DNA from: Halomonas sp. M20
GTDB lineage: Bacteria > Pseudomonadota > Gammaproteobacteria > Pseudomonadales > Halomonadaceae
Assembly: GCF_020622265.1 (NCBI RefSeq)
Contig: NZ_JACNMQ010000009.1
Span: forward strand, 62,001-126,000
Length of the DNA: 64,000 nucleotides
Direction of reading: 5' to 3'
Part shown: positions 46,476 through 55,250 of the stretch, piece after piece
Layout: each line of letters starts with the position of its first letter
Numbering within the stretch: position 1 is the stretch's first letter
The notes under the pieces: model-generated
Seen by the model: the letters and a program-made list of their open reading frames with translations, nothing else
What the model was told of the DNA's origin: nothing
Database searches by the model: none
Program-made: the position numbers and the translations under genes

Positions 46476-47401
46476 TCGATACTCTCAATGCGCTACTGCT
46501 TGCCCCGTTGACCGATTACGGTTTCATGCGTCGCGCCCTGGTAGCGGGGCTGGCGTTATCCTTAGCCGTGCCCTCACTAGGGGTTTTCTTGATGCTGCGG
46601 GGCATGAGTCTGATGGGCGATGCCATGGCCCATGCGATTCTCCCTGGTGTCGCGCTGGGGTTCCTGCTAGGAGGATTTTCGCTGCCGGCCATGAGCCTGG
46701 GGGGCGTGCTTTCCGGGTTGCTCGTTGCCGGGCTGGCCGGCGGCGTCTCCCAAATGACCGGGCATCGCGAGGATTCGGCGATGGCCAGTTTCTATCTGAT
46801 TTCTCTTGCTGTCGGGGTCTTGCTGGTCTCCATGGGGGGCAGCAGTGTCGATCTCACCCATGTGCTGTTCGGCTCGATCCTGGCGGTGGACTCAAGCGCC
46901 CTGCTGTTGATCGCGGCGGTGTGCAGTGCAACGGTGCTGCTGTTGGCAGTGATGTTTCGCGCCCTGGTGGTGGAGTGTCTCGATCCGTTGTTTCTGCGCG
47001 GCCAGGGGGCGCGTAACGGCCTGATTCACGGCCTGTTCCTGGGCCTGGTCGTGCTCAACCTGACTGCTGGCTTTCAGACCCTGGGTACTTTGATGGCGGT
47101 GGGCCTGATGATGCTGCCGGCCACCGCCGCGCGCTTCTGGTCCAAGCGCCTGGAAGGCCTGATGGGGTTGGCCATTGTCATTGCCATGCTGGCCAGTACC
47201 GGTGGCCTGCTGCTTTCTTATCATCTTGGTTTGCCTTCCGGCCCCTGCATCATCTTGCTTGCAGGCATTGCCTATCTGCTCTCGGCGCTCTGCGGTCGTC
47301 ATCACAGCGTGCTGGCGCGCCTGCGTCGGCCCAAGGCAGTATCTGACACAGCCGATATCGAAGACTCCCCATCCACCCGCCCTCGTCACAGGACAACATA
47401 A
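46472..47401 (+). CDS. znuB: Metal ABC transporter permease (ZnuB-like)
   Basis: A 309-residue integral membrane protein of the ABC-3 family with about nine membrane segments. It contains GDAMAHAILPGVALGFLLGG and SLAVGVLLVSMGGSSVDLTH, typical of zinc/manganese permeases. It starts at a GTG that overlaps the ATPase stop by four bases (GTGA) and ends in a one-base overlap with the binding-protein gene. The last 40 residues are hydrophilic. Confidence 0.9.
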   Translation: MIDTLNALLLAPLTDYGFMRRALVAGLALSLAVPSLGVFLMLRGMSLMGDAMAHAILPGVALGFLLGGFSLPAMSLGGVLSGLLVAGLAGGVSQMTGHREDSAMASFYLISLAVGVLLVSMGGSSVDLTHVLFGSILAVDSSALLLIAAVCSATVLLLAVMFRALVVECLDPLFLRGQGARNGLIHGLFLGLVVLNLTAGFQTLGTLMAVGLMMLPATAARFWSKRLEGLMGLAIVIAMLASTGGLLLSYHLGLPSGPCIILLAGIAYLLSALCGRHHSVLARLRRPKAVSDTADIEDSPSTRPRHRTT

Positions 47402-48330
47402 TGCACAAATCCTCAGCTCTTGCCCTATTCCTGGTACTAAGTCTCAACATGGCTCAGGCTGCGGAACCACTGCGAGTGGTGACGAGCTTCAGCATTCTCG
47501 CGGACATGACCCGACAGGTCGGCGGCGAGCAGGTCGAAATAACCTCCCTGGTGGCGCCAGACAGCGATATTCACGCCTTCTCTCCAAGCCCGACTCAGGC
47601 GCGCACCCTCAGCCAAGCGGATGTGCTCATCTTCAACGGCCTGCAACTGGAAGGCTGGCTTACCCGCCTGATCGAGGCCAGCGATTATGACGGCGTTCGT
47701 GTCACCGCCAGCGATGGTATCTCGGCGCTGACCGGTGATGCTCGCCAGGATGATCATGGTCATGATCACGGCCATGGAAATGGCCACGATCAGGGCGAAG
47801 CCGATCCCCACGCCTGGCTGGACGTGGGCCGCGCTCAGCAGTATGTGGTCAATATTCGCGATGGCCTGATCGAGGCGGACCCGGATAATGCCAAGCGCTA
47901 TCGCGACAACGCCGAGCGCTATCTCGACGAACTCGAAACACTGGATCAGGATATTCGCACCTCGATGGCTGCAATTCCCGAGGAGCAACGCGTCGTGGTC
48001 ACCGGTCACCTGGCTTTCGGCTATTTTGCCGATGCCTACGCCCTGCGCTTGCTATCCCCGGCGGGGCTGAGTACCGCCTCGGCGCCTTCTGCAGCAGAGA
48101 TGGCACGACTGATAGATGTCATTCGCGACAATCAGGTGCCGGCGCTGTTTCTCGAAAACAACGCTAATCCAGGCATCATCCATCAACTAGCCGAAGAGAC
48201 CGGCCTGCCCATCGCCGGCACACTCTATTCAGGCGCCTTGGCCAACGAGGGCGATGCCAGCACCTATGCTGGCATGATGCGCCACAATGCCGCATTGCTC
48301 CATGAGGGTTTGACGACCACCGTCGAATGA
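47401..48330 (+). CDS. znuA: Metal-binding periplasmic protein (ZnuA-like)
   Basis: A 309-residue substrate-binding protein of the A-I cluster (ZnuA/MntA). The signal peptide is MHKSSALALFLVLSLNMAQA. A His-rich loop lies near residues 118-130 (DHGHDHGHGNGHDQG), directly before the ligand segment DPHAWLD. The other ligand regions are PDSDIHAFSPSP (His) and VTGHLAFGYFADAY (His). The His-rich loop favours zinc over manganese. The start overlaps the permease stop (TAATG). It is the last gene of the importer operon. Confidence 0.88.
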   Translation: MHKSSALALFLVLSLNMAQAAEPLRVVTSFSILADMTRQVGGEQVEITSLVAPDSDIHAFSPSPTQARTLSQADVLIFNGLQLEGWLTRLIEASDYDGVRVTASDGISALTGDARQDDHGHDHGHGNGHDQGEADPHAWLDVGRAQQYVVNIRDGLIEADPDNAKRYRDNAERYLDELETLDQDIRTSMAAIPEEQRVVVTGHLAFGYFADAYALRLLSPAGLSTASAPSAAEMARLIDVIRDNQVPALFLENNANPGIIHQLAEETGLPIAGTLYSGALANEGDASTYAGMMRHNAALLHEGLTTTVE

Positions 48331-48378
48331 AAGGAACGCTATCTAGGCCAGCCCAGTAAAGGATGACACGTCGCAACC

Positions 48379-49044
48379 ATGCTGAAAATGACTGGCATCA
48401 CCAAGACCTATCCGACGCCCCAGGGGCCGCTCAAGGTGCTCGACGATGTCGACCTGACGCTCGGGGCGGGGGAAAGTCTGGCGCTGATGGGCGAGTCCGG
48501 CAGCGGCAAATCGACCCTCTTGCATCTGGCGGCGGGGCTAGATCTGCCGGATGAGGGCAGCGTGTACCTTGGCGGCCAGCGTCTTTCCGCCTTGAGCGAG
48601 ACTCGCCGCGCTGCCCTGCGCCGGGAGCAGCTGGGGCTGGTGTTTCAGCAGTTTCATCTGGTGCCGAGCCTCTCCGTGCAAGACAACCTCGCCCTGCAGG
48701 CCCGCCTTGCCGGGCGCGAGGACGACGCCTGGACCCGGCATCTGCTCACGCGCCTCGGGCTTGCCGAATTCGCCACGCGCTACCCGGAGCAGCTTTCCGG
48801 CGGCCAGCAGCAACGCCTGGCCATCGGCCGCGCCTTGGCGCCGAAACCACGCTTTTTACTGGCAGACGAACCCACCGGCAATCTCGATGAGGCCGCCGCG
48901 GCCCAGGTGCTCGAACTGCTTCAAGCGCTGATCGATGAAAGCGGCTGTGCGCTTTTGATGGTGACCCACAGTGCCCAGGTCGCCACGCCCATGCAGCGCC
49001 ATTTGGTGCTCACGCGGGGCAAGCTGATGGATAAAGCCCTGTGA
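48379..49044 (+). CDS. LolD/MacB-type ABC transporter ATP-binding protein
   Basis: A 221-residue ATPase of the LolD/FtsE/MacB subgroup. Walker A is [13 protein letters not shown], the signature is [15 protein letters not shown], and Walker B is [11 protein letters not shown], the last typical of this subgroup. It is translationally coupled (GTGA overlap) to the large FtsX-type permease. It serves an envelope exporter or extractor. It starts 48 bp after the zinc-type operon, which seems to be a separate system. Confidence 0.9.
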   Translation: MLKMTGITKTYPTPQGPLKVLDDVDLTLGAGESLALMGESGSGKSTLLHLAAGLDLPDEGSVYLGGQRLSALSETRRAALRREQLGLVFQQFHLVPSLSVQDNLALQARLAGREDDAWTRHLLTRLGLAEFATRYPEQLSGGQQQRLAIGRALAPKPRFLLADEPTGNLDEAAAAQVLELLQALIDESGCALLMVTHSAQVATPMQRHLVLTRGKLMDKAL

Positions 49045-51551
49045 GTGCCGCCGCGTCAAGCGTGCTGCGCACGACTCTCGCGACCCTGTTGTCCCATTAT
49101 CGTCGCCATCCCGGCCAGCTCCTCATGCTGTTGCTTGGGCTCTGGGTGGCCAGCGCCTTGTGGAGCGGCGTACAGGCCATCAATGCCTCGGCCCGGGAAA
49201 GCTATGACCGGGCCGAGGCGCTGTTCAGCGCAGATCTCGATCGTATCGAGCGCCGCGATGGTGCGCCGCTGACTCTGGAGGATTATCTCGCTCTTCGACG
49301 CGCCGGTCTGCCTATCTCGCCGATCATCGAAGGTGAGCTCTCCCTGTCTAGTGGCAAGTCGGATGGCGAGAGCCTGACGCTGATCGGCATCGAGCCCTTG
49401 AGTCTGCCCGGTAGCGCCCCCCTGGCCCAACAGGACGGTGACGCTGACTCTTTGCGCAATTGGTTAGTACCGCCATATCGCGTGCGGGTGGCTCCGGACA
49501 CTCTCGAACAGGCCCGAACTCTGGACGATCTGCCCCCACTGGAGATCGCTTCCGACTTGCCCCCGGCAACCCTGGTGACGGACATCGCCGTCGCTGCGCG
49601 ACTGTTGAACATGGATCGAGGCATCACTCGGCTGGTGATCGCACCGAAGTATGATGTCGAGTTGCCTTCCGCTTTCATACGCACCTCAACAGAGGCACTG
49701 GCCTCTCCGGGTCAGCTTGCGGACAGCTTTCACCTCAACCTCACCGCCATGGGCCTGCTGGCTCTGGTGGTCGGGCTATTCATCGTGCATGCCGCTCTGG
49801 GGCTGGCGCTGGAGCAACGTCTGGGGCTGCTTCGCACCTTGCGCGCCCTGGGTGTGCCGGCACGCACGCTGATACTCGCCTTGGGGCTGGAGCTGCTGCT
49901 GATGGGGCTGATCGGTGCGCTGCTGGGTATCGTCAGCGGCGTGATTCTGGCCCAGCTGCTGTTGCCGGATGTAGCCGCGACCCTGGATTCACTTTACGAC
50001 ACTACCGTCAGTGGCACCCTGAATCTGCCCTGGTATTACTGGCTAGGCGGCGTTGCCATTACCCTTGGCGGACTTTTCAGCGCTGGTGCCAGCATGCTGT
50101 GGCGGGCAAGCCGCATCAATGTACTTGGCTTGGGGCAGGCCCAGGTCTGGCGCGCGCGGCTACGTGGCCAACTGCGGCTGCAGCTGCTGTTCGGCGGTAT
50201 CTTGTTGGCGGGCGCCGTATTTTTATGGTGGTACTTGGCAAGCGCTGGCGGGCAGCAGGATCTGGCCCTGGGTTTCACCCTGGTTGCGCTGCTGCTGTTG
50301 GGGGCGGCGCTTTGCCTGCCGCCGCTTCTTGCCGGATTGTTGGGTTTGCTTGCCCGCTACCTGCCGCGCCGGGCCGCGCTGCTGCAATGGAGCGTGGCCG
50401 ACCTGCAGCTGCAGTTGCCGCAGCTTTCCTTGGCCATGATGGCGCTGCTGCTGGCCTTGTCCGCCAATTTGGGGGTGGGCAGCATGGTCGGCGGTTTTCG
50501 CCTGACCTTCCTCGATTGGCTCGATCAGCGTCTACTGGCGGATCTCTACGTGCGCCCCGCTGCGGAGCAGTACGACGATCTTGAGGCTTGGCTGAACGAG
50601 CGCTCCGAGGTGGCTACCTTGCTGCCGGCGCGCAGTACCGAGGCGGAGCTGATCAAGGATGGCAGCAATGCCGGGTCGGTGGCGCTGTTTGGCATCGCAC
50701 CCAAACCCATCCTGCGCAATTCCTGGCCGCTGCTCGATACGAAGGACAGTCACGAAGCTGCTTGGCAGGCGCTGACGACAGGTTCGGCCTTCATCAACGA
50801 GCAGCTGGCCCGGCGGCAAGGGCTCGAACCCGGCGACAGCGTACAACTGCAAGGGCCTTCCGGAATGACCACGCTGAGCGTTGCCGCGATCTATCCGGAT
50901 TACGGCAATCCGCGCGGCGAGATAGTGCTGCCGGTGTCACGGCTTGCCAGGGAGTTTCAGGCGCCGCCCGGCACACTGGGCGTGGTGCTAGCGCCAACAA
51001 AAGATCGGCAACAAACGCTGACTCGTCTTCAGGAAGCGCTGAACAAGCGCTTTCGCCTGACGGGCGAGAACGCAAGCGGCGCATCGCTAATCGATCAGCA
51101 GGCCTTGAAGCAGGTGGCCACCGAGGTGTTCGAGCGCACCTTTGCCATCACTCGAGCGCTCAATGCGCTCACCCTCGGCGTCGCCGGGCTGGCACTGCTG
51201 ACCACCCTGCTGGCTCAGGCCGGCGCACGCCGCGCCCAGCTGGCGCCGCTGTGGGCAATTGGGGTTTCTCGCAGTCGGCTGGTGATGCTGCAGATCGGCC
51301 AGTTGGTGATGGCATGCCTGGGCACCGCGCTGTTGGCGATCCCCCTTGGGCTGCTGCTGACCGGCACCCTGGTGGCGGTGATCAACGTGGCCGCCTTTGG
51401 CTGGCGGTTGCCGCTGCATATATTCCCCGGTCAACTCGCCATGACCGTTGCCTTGGCTGTCGTGGTCGCCGTGCTGGCGGCGCTGATACCCGCCTGGCGT
51501 TTACGTCGCGTACCGCCGCGTCAACTACTGCAGGAGTTTGCCGCCGCATGA
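49041..51551 (+). CDS. FtsX-type ABC transporter permease, large double-unit form
   Basis: An 836-residue membrane protein with an N-terminal helix (LLMLLLGLWVASALWSGVQA), a periplasmic domain, and two groups of membrane helices near residues 235-470 and 705-825. These correspond to two FtsX-like units in one chain. It starts at a GTG overlapping the ATPase stop and ends in an ATGA overlap with the lipocalin-type gene. Such permeases move lipids, lipoproteins or signals in the envelope rather than small solutes. Substrate unknown. Confidence 0.87.
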   Translation: MSAAASSVLRTTLATLLSHYRRHPGQLLMLLLGLWVASALWSGVQAINASARESYDRAEALFSADLDRIERRDGAPLTLEDYLALRRAGLPISPIIEGELSLSSGKSDGESLTLIGIEPLSLPGSAPLAQQDGDADSLRNWLVPPYRVRVAPDTLEQARTLDDLPPLEIASDLPPATLVTDIAVAARLLNMDRGITRLVIAPKYDVELPSAFIRTSTEALASPGQLADSFHLNLTAMGLLALVVGLFIVHAALGLALEQRLGLLRTLRALGVPARTLILALGLELLLMGLIGALLGIVSGVILAQLLLPDVAATLDSLYDTTVSGTLNLPWYYWLGGVAITLGGLFSAGASMLWRASRINVLGLGQAQVWRARLRGQLRLQLLFGGILLAGAVFLWWYLASAGGQQDLALGFTLVALLLLGAALCLPPLLAGLLGLLARYLPRRAALLQWSVADLQLQLPQLSLAMMALLLALSANLGVGSMVGGFRLTFLDWLDQRLLADLYVRPAAEQYDDLEAWLNERSEVATLLPARSTEAELIKDGSNAGSVALFGIAPKPILRNSWPLLDTKDSHEAAWQALTTGSAFINEQLARRQGLEPGDSVQLQGPSGMTTLSVAAIYPDYGNPRGEIVLPVSRLAREFQAPPGTLGVVLAPTKDRQQTLTRLQEALNKRFRLTGENASGASLIDQQALKQVATEVFERTFAITRALNALTLGVAGLALLTTLLAQAGARRAQLAPLWAIGVSRSRLVMLQIGQLVMACLGTALLAIPLGLLLTGTLVAVINVAAFGWRLPLHIFPGQLAMTVALAVVVAVLAALIPAWRLRRVPPRQLLQEFAAA

Positions 51552-52669
51552 AGCGTTTACTGGCTATTGCCCTGCTGTTTCTCGTCATACTGGTATTCGG
51601 CTGGCAGCTCTGGCCAGAGGAGCCCACGACGCCTACGAGCTATGCGGGCCTGGGCGAAAGCACCGACGAGTTTCGCCAGGCCCAGCCCGGCACGGTGCTA
51701 AGGTTTCCCGAGGATCACGGCCCGCATCCGGACTACCGTATCGAATGGTGGTATTTGACCGCCAATCTCGCGGCGAAAGATGGGCGACATTTCGGCGCTC
51801 AATGGACGCTTTTCCGCCAGGCCATGGCGCCTTCCGATCCGCAGCCGGGTGCAAACGAAACACCCTGGGCCAGCCGCCAGTTGTGGATGGCCCATGCGGC
51901 CCTCTCGACCCCGGAGGATCACCGGTTCAGTGAACGCTTCGCCCGGGGTGGCGTCGGTCAGGCCGGTGTGAAAACAAAGCCCTTTGACGCCTGGATCGAC
52001 AACTGGTCACTGAAAACCGTGGATGACAAATCGGGGTTCGAGCGCTTGGTGGTGACTGCTGGTGGCGAGGATTTCGGCTATCGCCTGAATCTCGATGCCC
52101 AAGGGCCACTGGTGCGCCACGGCGAGCAGGGATTCAGCCAGAAATCCGCGGATGGTCAAGGCTCGATGTACTACAGCCAGCCGTTCTTTCAAGTCAGCGG
52201 CGAGGTGTGGGTCGATGGCGAGCCCATCACCGTTACTGGTCGCGCCTGGCTGGACCGGGAGTGGAGCAGCCAGCTGCTGGGGCCGACACAGAGCGGCTGG
52301 GACTGGTTTTCACTGCATCTCGACAGCGGGGCAAAGCTGATGGCCTTTCGCCTGCGCGGCGGGGGTGAAACCGGAAAGGAGGAAAGCTATCTCTCCGGCA
52401 GCTGGATTACGCCCAAAGGCGAAATCATGCCCTTGAAACCCAACGAACTGAGCCTTGAGCCCCGTGAATATCAATCCGTTGTCGGGCGCGAGGTTCCAAC
52501 GCGCTGGCGTATCCAGGTACCCGACCATGATCTCGACGTCGAGGTGCGCGCTCGTCATTCGAACCAGTGGATGAATACCTCGTTCCCCTACTGGGAAGGC
52601 ATGGTGGAAGTAAGCGGCAGCAACGACGGCGAGGGCTATCTGGAGATGACCGGCTACGCCGATGAATGA
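51548..52669 (+). CDS. AttH/CrtC-like lipocalin-fold exported protein
   Basis: A 373-residue protein with one N-terminal membrane or signal segment (RLLAIALLFLVILVFGWQLW). The rest matches the family of AttH and carotenoid 1,2-hydratase: FPEDHGPHPDYRIEWWYLTA near residue 55, GRHFGAQWTLFRQA, and GRAWLDREWSSQLLGPTQSG near residue 235. The fold is two lipocalin-like barrels. It is coupled to the FtsX-type permease, and the same trio of ATPase, permease and AttH-like protein recurs in other bacteria. It may bind a hydrophobic compound handled by the ABC system; a carotenoid role is unproven. The frame extends upstream inside the permease gene, but the true start is at 51548. Confidence 0.83.
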   Translation: MKRLLAIALLFLVILVFGWQLWPEEPTTPTSYAGLGESTDEFRQAQPGTVLRFPEDHGPHPDYRIEWWYLTANLAAKDGRHFGAQWTLFRQAMAPSDPQPGANETPWASRQLWMAHAALSTPEDHRFSERFARGGVGQAGVKTKPFDAWIDNWSLKTVDDKSGFERLVVTAGGEDFGYRLNLDAQGPLVRHGEQGFSQKSADGQGSMYYSQPFFQVSGEVWVDGEPITVTGRAWLDREWSSQLLGPTQSGWDWFSLHLDSGAKLMAFRLRGGGETGKEESYLSGSWITPKGEIMPLKPNELSLEPREYQSVVGREVPTRWRIQVPDHDLDVEVRARHSNQWMNTSFPYWEGMVEVSGSNDGEGYLEMTGYADE

Positions 52670-52732
52670 GGCGATGTCGATAATACGCTACGCTGATGTT
52701 GACCCAACATCATGAACGACGAGGAGCAGGAC

Positions 52733-53269
52733 ATGGCGATATTTACCGAAAACTATCCCGGTGTTGATACCCACGTTCCCCCGGAAACCTCCGGTTTCAC
52801 CCTTAACCACACCATGCTACGCATCAAGGAGCCCGAACGCTCCCTGGCGTTTTATAGTCATGTGCTCGGCCTGCGGGTGCTACGTAAGCTGGATTTCCCT
52901 GAACTGCAATTCACCCTCTATTTTCTGGCCCAGGTGGATGTGGATGAGCCAGTGCCCGACGATATTGGCGAGCGGACCCGGTGGACATTCAGCCGCCGCA
53001 GCGTGCTCGAGTTGACCCATAACTGGGGCACGGAAGACCAGGATAATTTCGCCTATCACGATGGCAACGCCGAGCCCCAGGGCTTTGGCCACATCTGCTT
53101 TTCCGTGCCGGATCTATCAACGGCCGTGCACTGGTTCGAGAGCAATCAGGTCGAGTTCGTCAAACGCCCGGAAGAGGGAAAGATGAAGAATGTCGCTTTC
53201 ATCAAGGACCCGGATGGCTACTGGATCGAGATCGTGGAGCCCGCCTTGATGACCAAGATGGGGCGCTGA
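52733..53269 (+). CDS. gloA: Lactoylglutathione lyase (glyoxalase I)
   Basis: Glyoxalase I converts the hemithioacetal of methylglyoxal and glutathione to lactoylglutathione. The metal ligands are seen in FTLNHTMLRIKEPERSL (His), VLELTHNWGTED (Glu), GFGHICFSVPD (His) and GYWIEIVEP (Glu). The protein has 178 residues, the longer form with an N-terminal extension and an insertion, as in the zinc-using Pseudomonas and eukaryote-type enzymes. The ATG at 52733 has GAGGAG seven bases before it; an ATG at 52712 is an alternative. Confidence 0.93.
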   Translation: MAIFTENYPGVDTHVPPETSGFTLNHTMLRIKEPERSLAFYSHVLGLRVLRKLDFPELQFTLYFLAQVDVDEPVPDDIGERTRWTFSRRSVLELTHNWGTEDQDNFAYHDGNAEPQGFGHICFSVPDLSTAVHWFESNQVEFVKRPEEGKMKNVAFIKDPDGYWIEIVEPALMTKMGR

Positions 53270-53287
53270 TACGCGGCGCAGCAGAGG

Positions 53288-53317
53288 CGAGGCCCGAACG
53301 ATGCGGGCCTCGTCTTT
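53288..53317 (+). terminator. Terminator of gloA
   Basis: CGAGGCCCG and CGGGCCTCG form a perfect 9-bp stem with a seven-base loop, followed by TCTTT. Confidence 0.7.
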
Positions 53318-53323
53318 GCGAAC

Positions 53324-53536
53324 TCAATCGTCCAGTTTTTTTATCGTTCCTTCCTTGTGGGCCGCTATGTGATCGGTCTTGTCGCTCTTGATCTCGTATT
53401 GCGGCTCCTCTGGAGAGGCGCGCCGGTTGTGGCCCTTGTAGTCGAAGTCCTGAGTGTGCACCTTGGTGATAACGCCACTCACATGCCCGGCCTCGGAATT
53501 CCAGGTGACGTGATCGCCTTTCTTGAACTTGGTCAT
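53324..53536 (-). CDS. DUF2945 (HVA1/Tudor-like) small protein
   Basis: A 70-residue protein, beginning TKFKKGDHVTWNSEAGHVSG, followed by GHNRRASPEEPQYEIKSDKT. This matches the DUF2945 small SH3/Tudor-like family, in which the function is unknown. The ATG at 53536 follows AAGGAG, which decides the start. It faces gloA across a terminator and is divergent from a small exported protein. Confidence 0.88.
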   Translation of the reverse strand: MTKFKKGDHVTWNSEAGHVSGVITKVHTQDFDYKGHNRRASPEEPQYEIKSDKTDHIAAHKEGTIKKLDD

Positions 53537-53678
53537 CGTGTCGCTCCTTGAGGGGAAAACATCTATCAATCTAGCCGAAGGCCGAGCGTCAAACAAAGCC
53601 CGCTGGCGTTGGACACTCCCGCAGGAGGGTGTCTACGCTGAGGTAGTAAACGGATCATCCAGCAAAAGGAGAGTCTCG

Positions 53679-54092
53679 ATGAAAACCCGTGTATTCGTGC
53701 TAGCAGCTCTTGCGGCCTCAAGCGTCAGCGGCATTGCCATGGCTGCCGGGACCGCCAGCATCGAAACCTCACCCCAGCCTGCCGGCGACGAGATCACCGT
53801 AGACAGCGTTACTTCCAATGGTCCCGGCTTCGTCGTGATTCATGCCAGTGACGCCGAAGGCAAGCCCATCGCGCCGCAGTCCATTGGACATCAGCAGGTG
53901 GAGGATGGCCAGCAGCAGGATGTGGAGGTTTCCTTGGACGAGGAAACGCAATCCGGCGACAAGGTCTTCGTCATGCTGCACGAGGACACCGGTGAAGAAG
54001 GCGAGTACGAATTCGGTCCGGGTTCCACTGATGTGGATCCGCCCATGACCGCCGACGGCAAGCCAGTCGTAGTGCCCATGGATATTGAATAG
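53679..54092 (+). CDS. Small exported acidic protein (DUF7282-like)
   Basis: A 137-residue protein with a clear signal peptide (MKTRVFVLAALAASSVSGIA, cleavage near AMAAG). The mature part is very acidic and contains ITVDSVTSNGPGFVVIHASD, which recalls the DUF7282 domain of halophilic microbes. AAGGAGAG stands before the ATG at 53679. Strong acidity fits a periplasmic protein in a halophile. Function unknown. Confidence 0.72.
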   Translation: MKTRVFVLAALAASSVSGIAMAAGTASIETSPQPAGDEITVDSVTSNGPGFVVIHASDAEGKPIAPQSIGHQQVEDGQQQDVEVSLDEETQSGDKVFVMLHEDTGEEGEYEFGPGSTDVDPPMTADGKPVVVPMDIE

Positions 54093-54112
54093 GCATCGAC
54101 TAGCCGAAAAAC

Positions 54113-54142
54113 AAAGGCCGCCTGAGGAAAGGCGGCCTTTTT
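54113..54142. terminator. Bidirectional terminator between exported protein and betaine-type binding protein
   Basis: AAAGGCCGCC and GGCGGCCTTT form a 10-bp stem with an eight-base loop. T-runs follow on both strands, so it serves both converging genes. Confidence 0.88.
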
Positions 54143-54154
54143 GATACTTGGGCC

Positions 54155-55123
54155 TTACCCTTGTGACAGATCGAAGGCTTCCTGCAAGACTGGCCAGGCG
54201 GGCTCGCCATCCCGAGTGGTGACACCCTCGACGAAGGTCTTGATCTTCTCCGGGTTATTCTTGATCCACTCCAACGCGACCTCTTCGGGCTCACGATTCT
54301 CGAAACCGAACCCCAGGATCATCTCACTCTGGTCGTCGGCGGAGATCACGATCTGATCGAGAAACTTCGAGACATTGGGATGAGAGTCGGCAAAGTCCTT
54401 GTTGAGCAAGGTCTTTACATCGCTGCGTCCACCATTTGACCCCCACAGATCCTCGGGATCTTCAAGGTAGACGATATCGTACTCGATGTTCATCCAGTGC
54501 GGTGTCCAGGCACCGAATACGACCCACTCGTCGTTGTTGATGGCATTTTTCACTACGCTGAGCATGCCCGGCGTGGAGGTCTCGGAAAGATTCCAGTCCC
54601 CTAGTCCGTAGATGTCTTCATCTACTCCACCGTTGAGAATCTCGCTCATGCCCGAGCCGGCCTCGATATTGTAGATAGTACGATCGAAGCGCTCGGCGAA
54701 TTCTTCCTTGTCCAGATCCTCGGCGGAAGTAACCCCTGCTTCAGCGACATAGCGTGGCACACCAAAACCCAGTCGCGCACCGTCGACGTTGTTGCCCAGA
54801 TCAACGATGGTGCCTTTCTCAATGCTAGGGTCGTACATAGGCTGCTGGGCAGGCAACCAGGCAGCCAGAAACGCATCTATTTCGCCCAGATTGAGCGCCT
54901 CATAGGTGATGGTGGAACCGACCTCCTGCTGGCTTGGCTGATAACCTAGCGCTTCGAGCAACGCAGATGTCATAGCGGTCTTGACGGTAACGCCGGGCCA
55001 GGGCGGCGAGGAAAAACGCACGCTGGCATCTTCCTGCTGTGCCATTGCGGTAATGGGTAGGGCTAAAGGGAGAGTCAGAAGCGCCGAACCGACAATGAAA
55101 GTAAACGGATAGCGTTTCGTCAT
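54155..55123 (-). CDS. Glycine betaine/proline-type ABC substrate-binding protein
   Basis: A 322-residue periplasmic binding protein of the OpuAC/ProX group. The signal peptide ends near ITAMAQQ. VRFSSPPWPGVTVKTAMTSA, GEIDAFLAAWLPAQQP and VVFGAWTPHWMNIEYDIVYL supply the Trp residues that usually form the cation cage for quaternary amines. The ATG at 55123 follows AAGGAG. No permease or ATPase gene is adjacent, so this is an orphan binding protein that must work with a transporter elsewhere. Betaine, choline or a related compound is likely. Confidence 0.88.
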   Translation of the reverse strand: MTKRYPFTFIVGSALLTLPLALPITAMAQQEDASVRFSSPPWPGVTVKTAMTSALLEALGYQPSQQEVGSTITYEALNLGEIDAFLAAWLPAQQPMYDPSIEKGTIVDLGNNVDGARLGFGVPRYVAEAGVTSAEDLDKEEFAERFDRTIYNIEAGSGMSEILNGGVDEDIYGLGDWNLSETSTPGMLSVVKNAINNDEWVVFGAWTPHWMNIEYDIVYLEDPEDLWGSNGGRSDVKTLLNKDFADSHPNVSKFLDQIVISADDQSEMILGFGFENREPEEVALEWIKNNPEKIKTFVEGVTTRDGEPAWPVLQEAFDLSQG

Positions 55124-55250
55124 AAAAGAACTCCTTGCGGTCGAGTAACCAGTGATTATTGTTTGCGTAGAAAACTATAACACTGTTTTATCATGGAGTT
55201 GGCAACAATTGTCCACAACTTTTGTACGCTTCTGATAGGATGCGAAGGCG

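Noticed and set aside
50588-51547. Upstream extension of the lipocalin-type reading frame
   Set aside because: It lies inside the FtsX-type permease gene in another frame. The true start at 51548 overlaps the permease stop and begins a signal segment.
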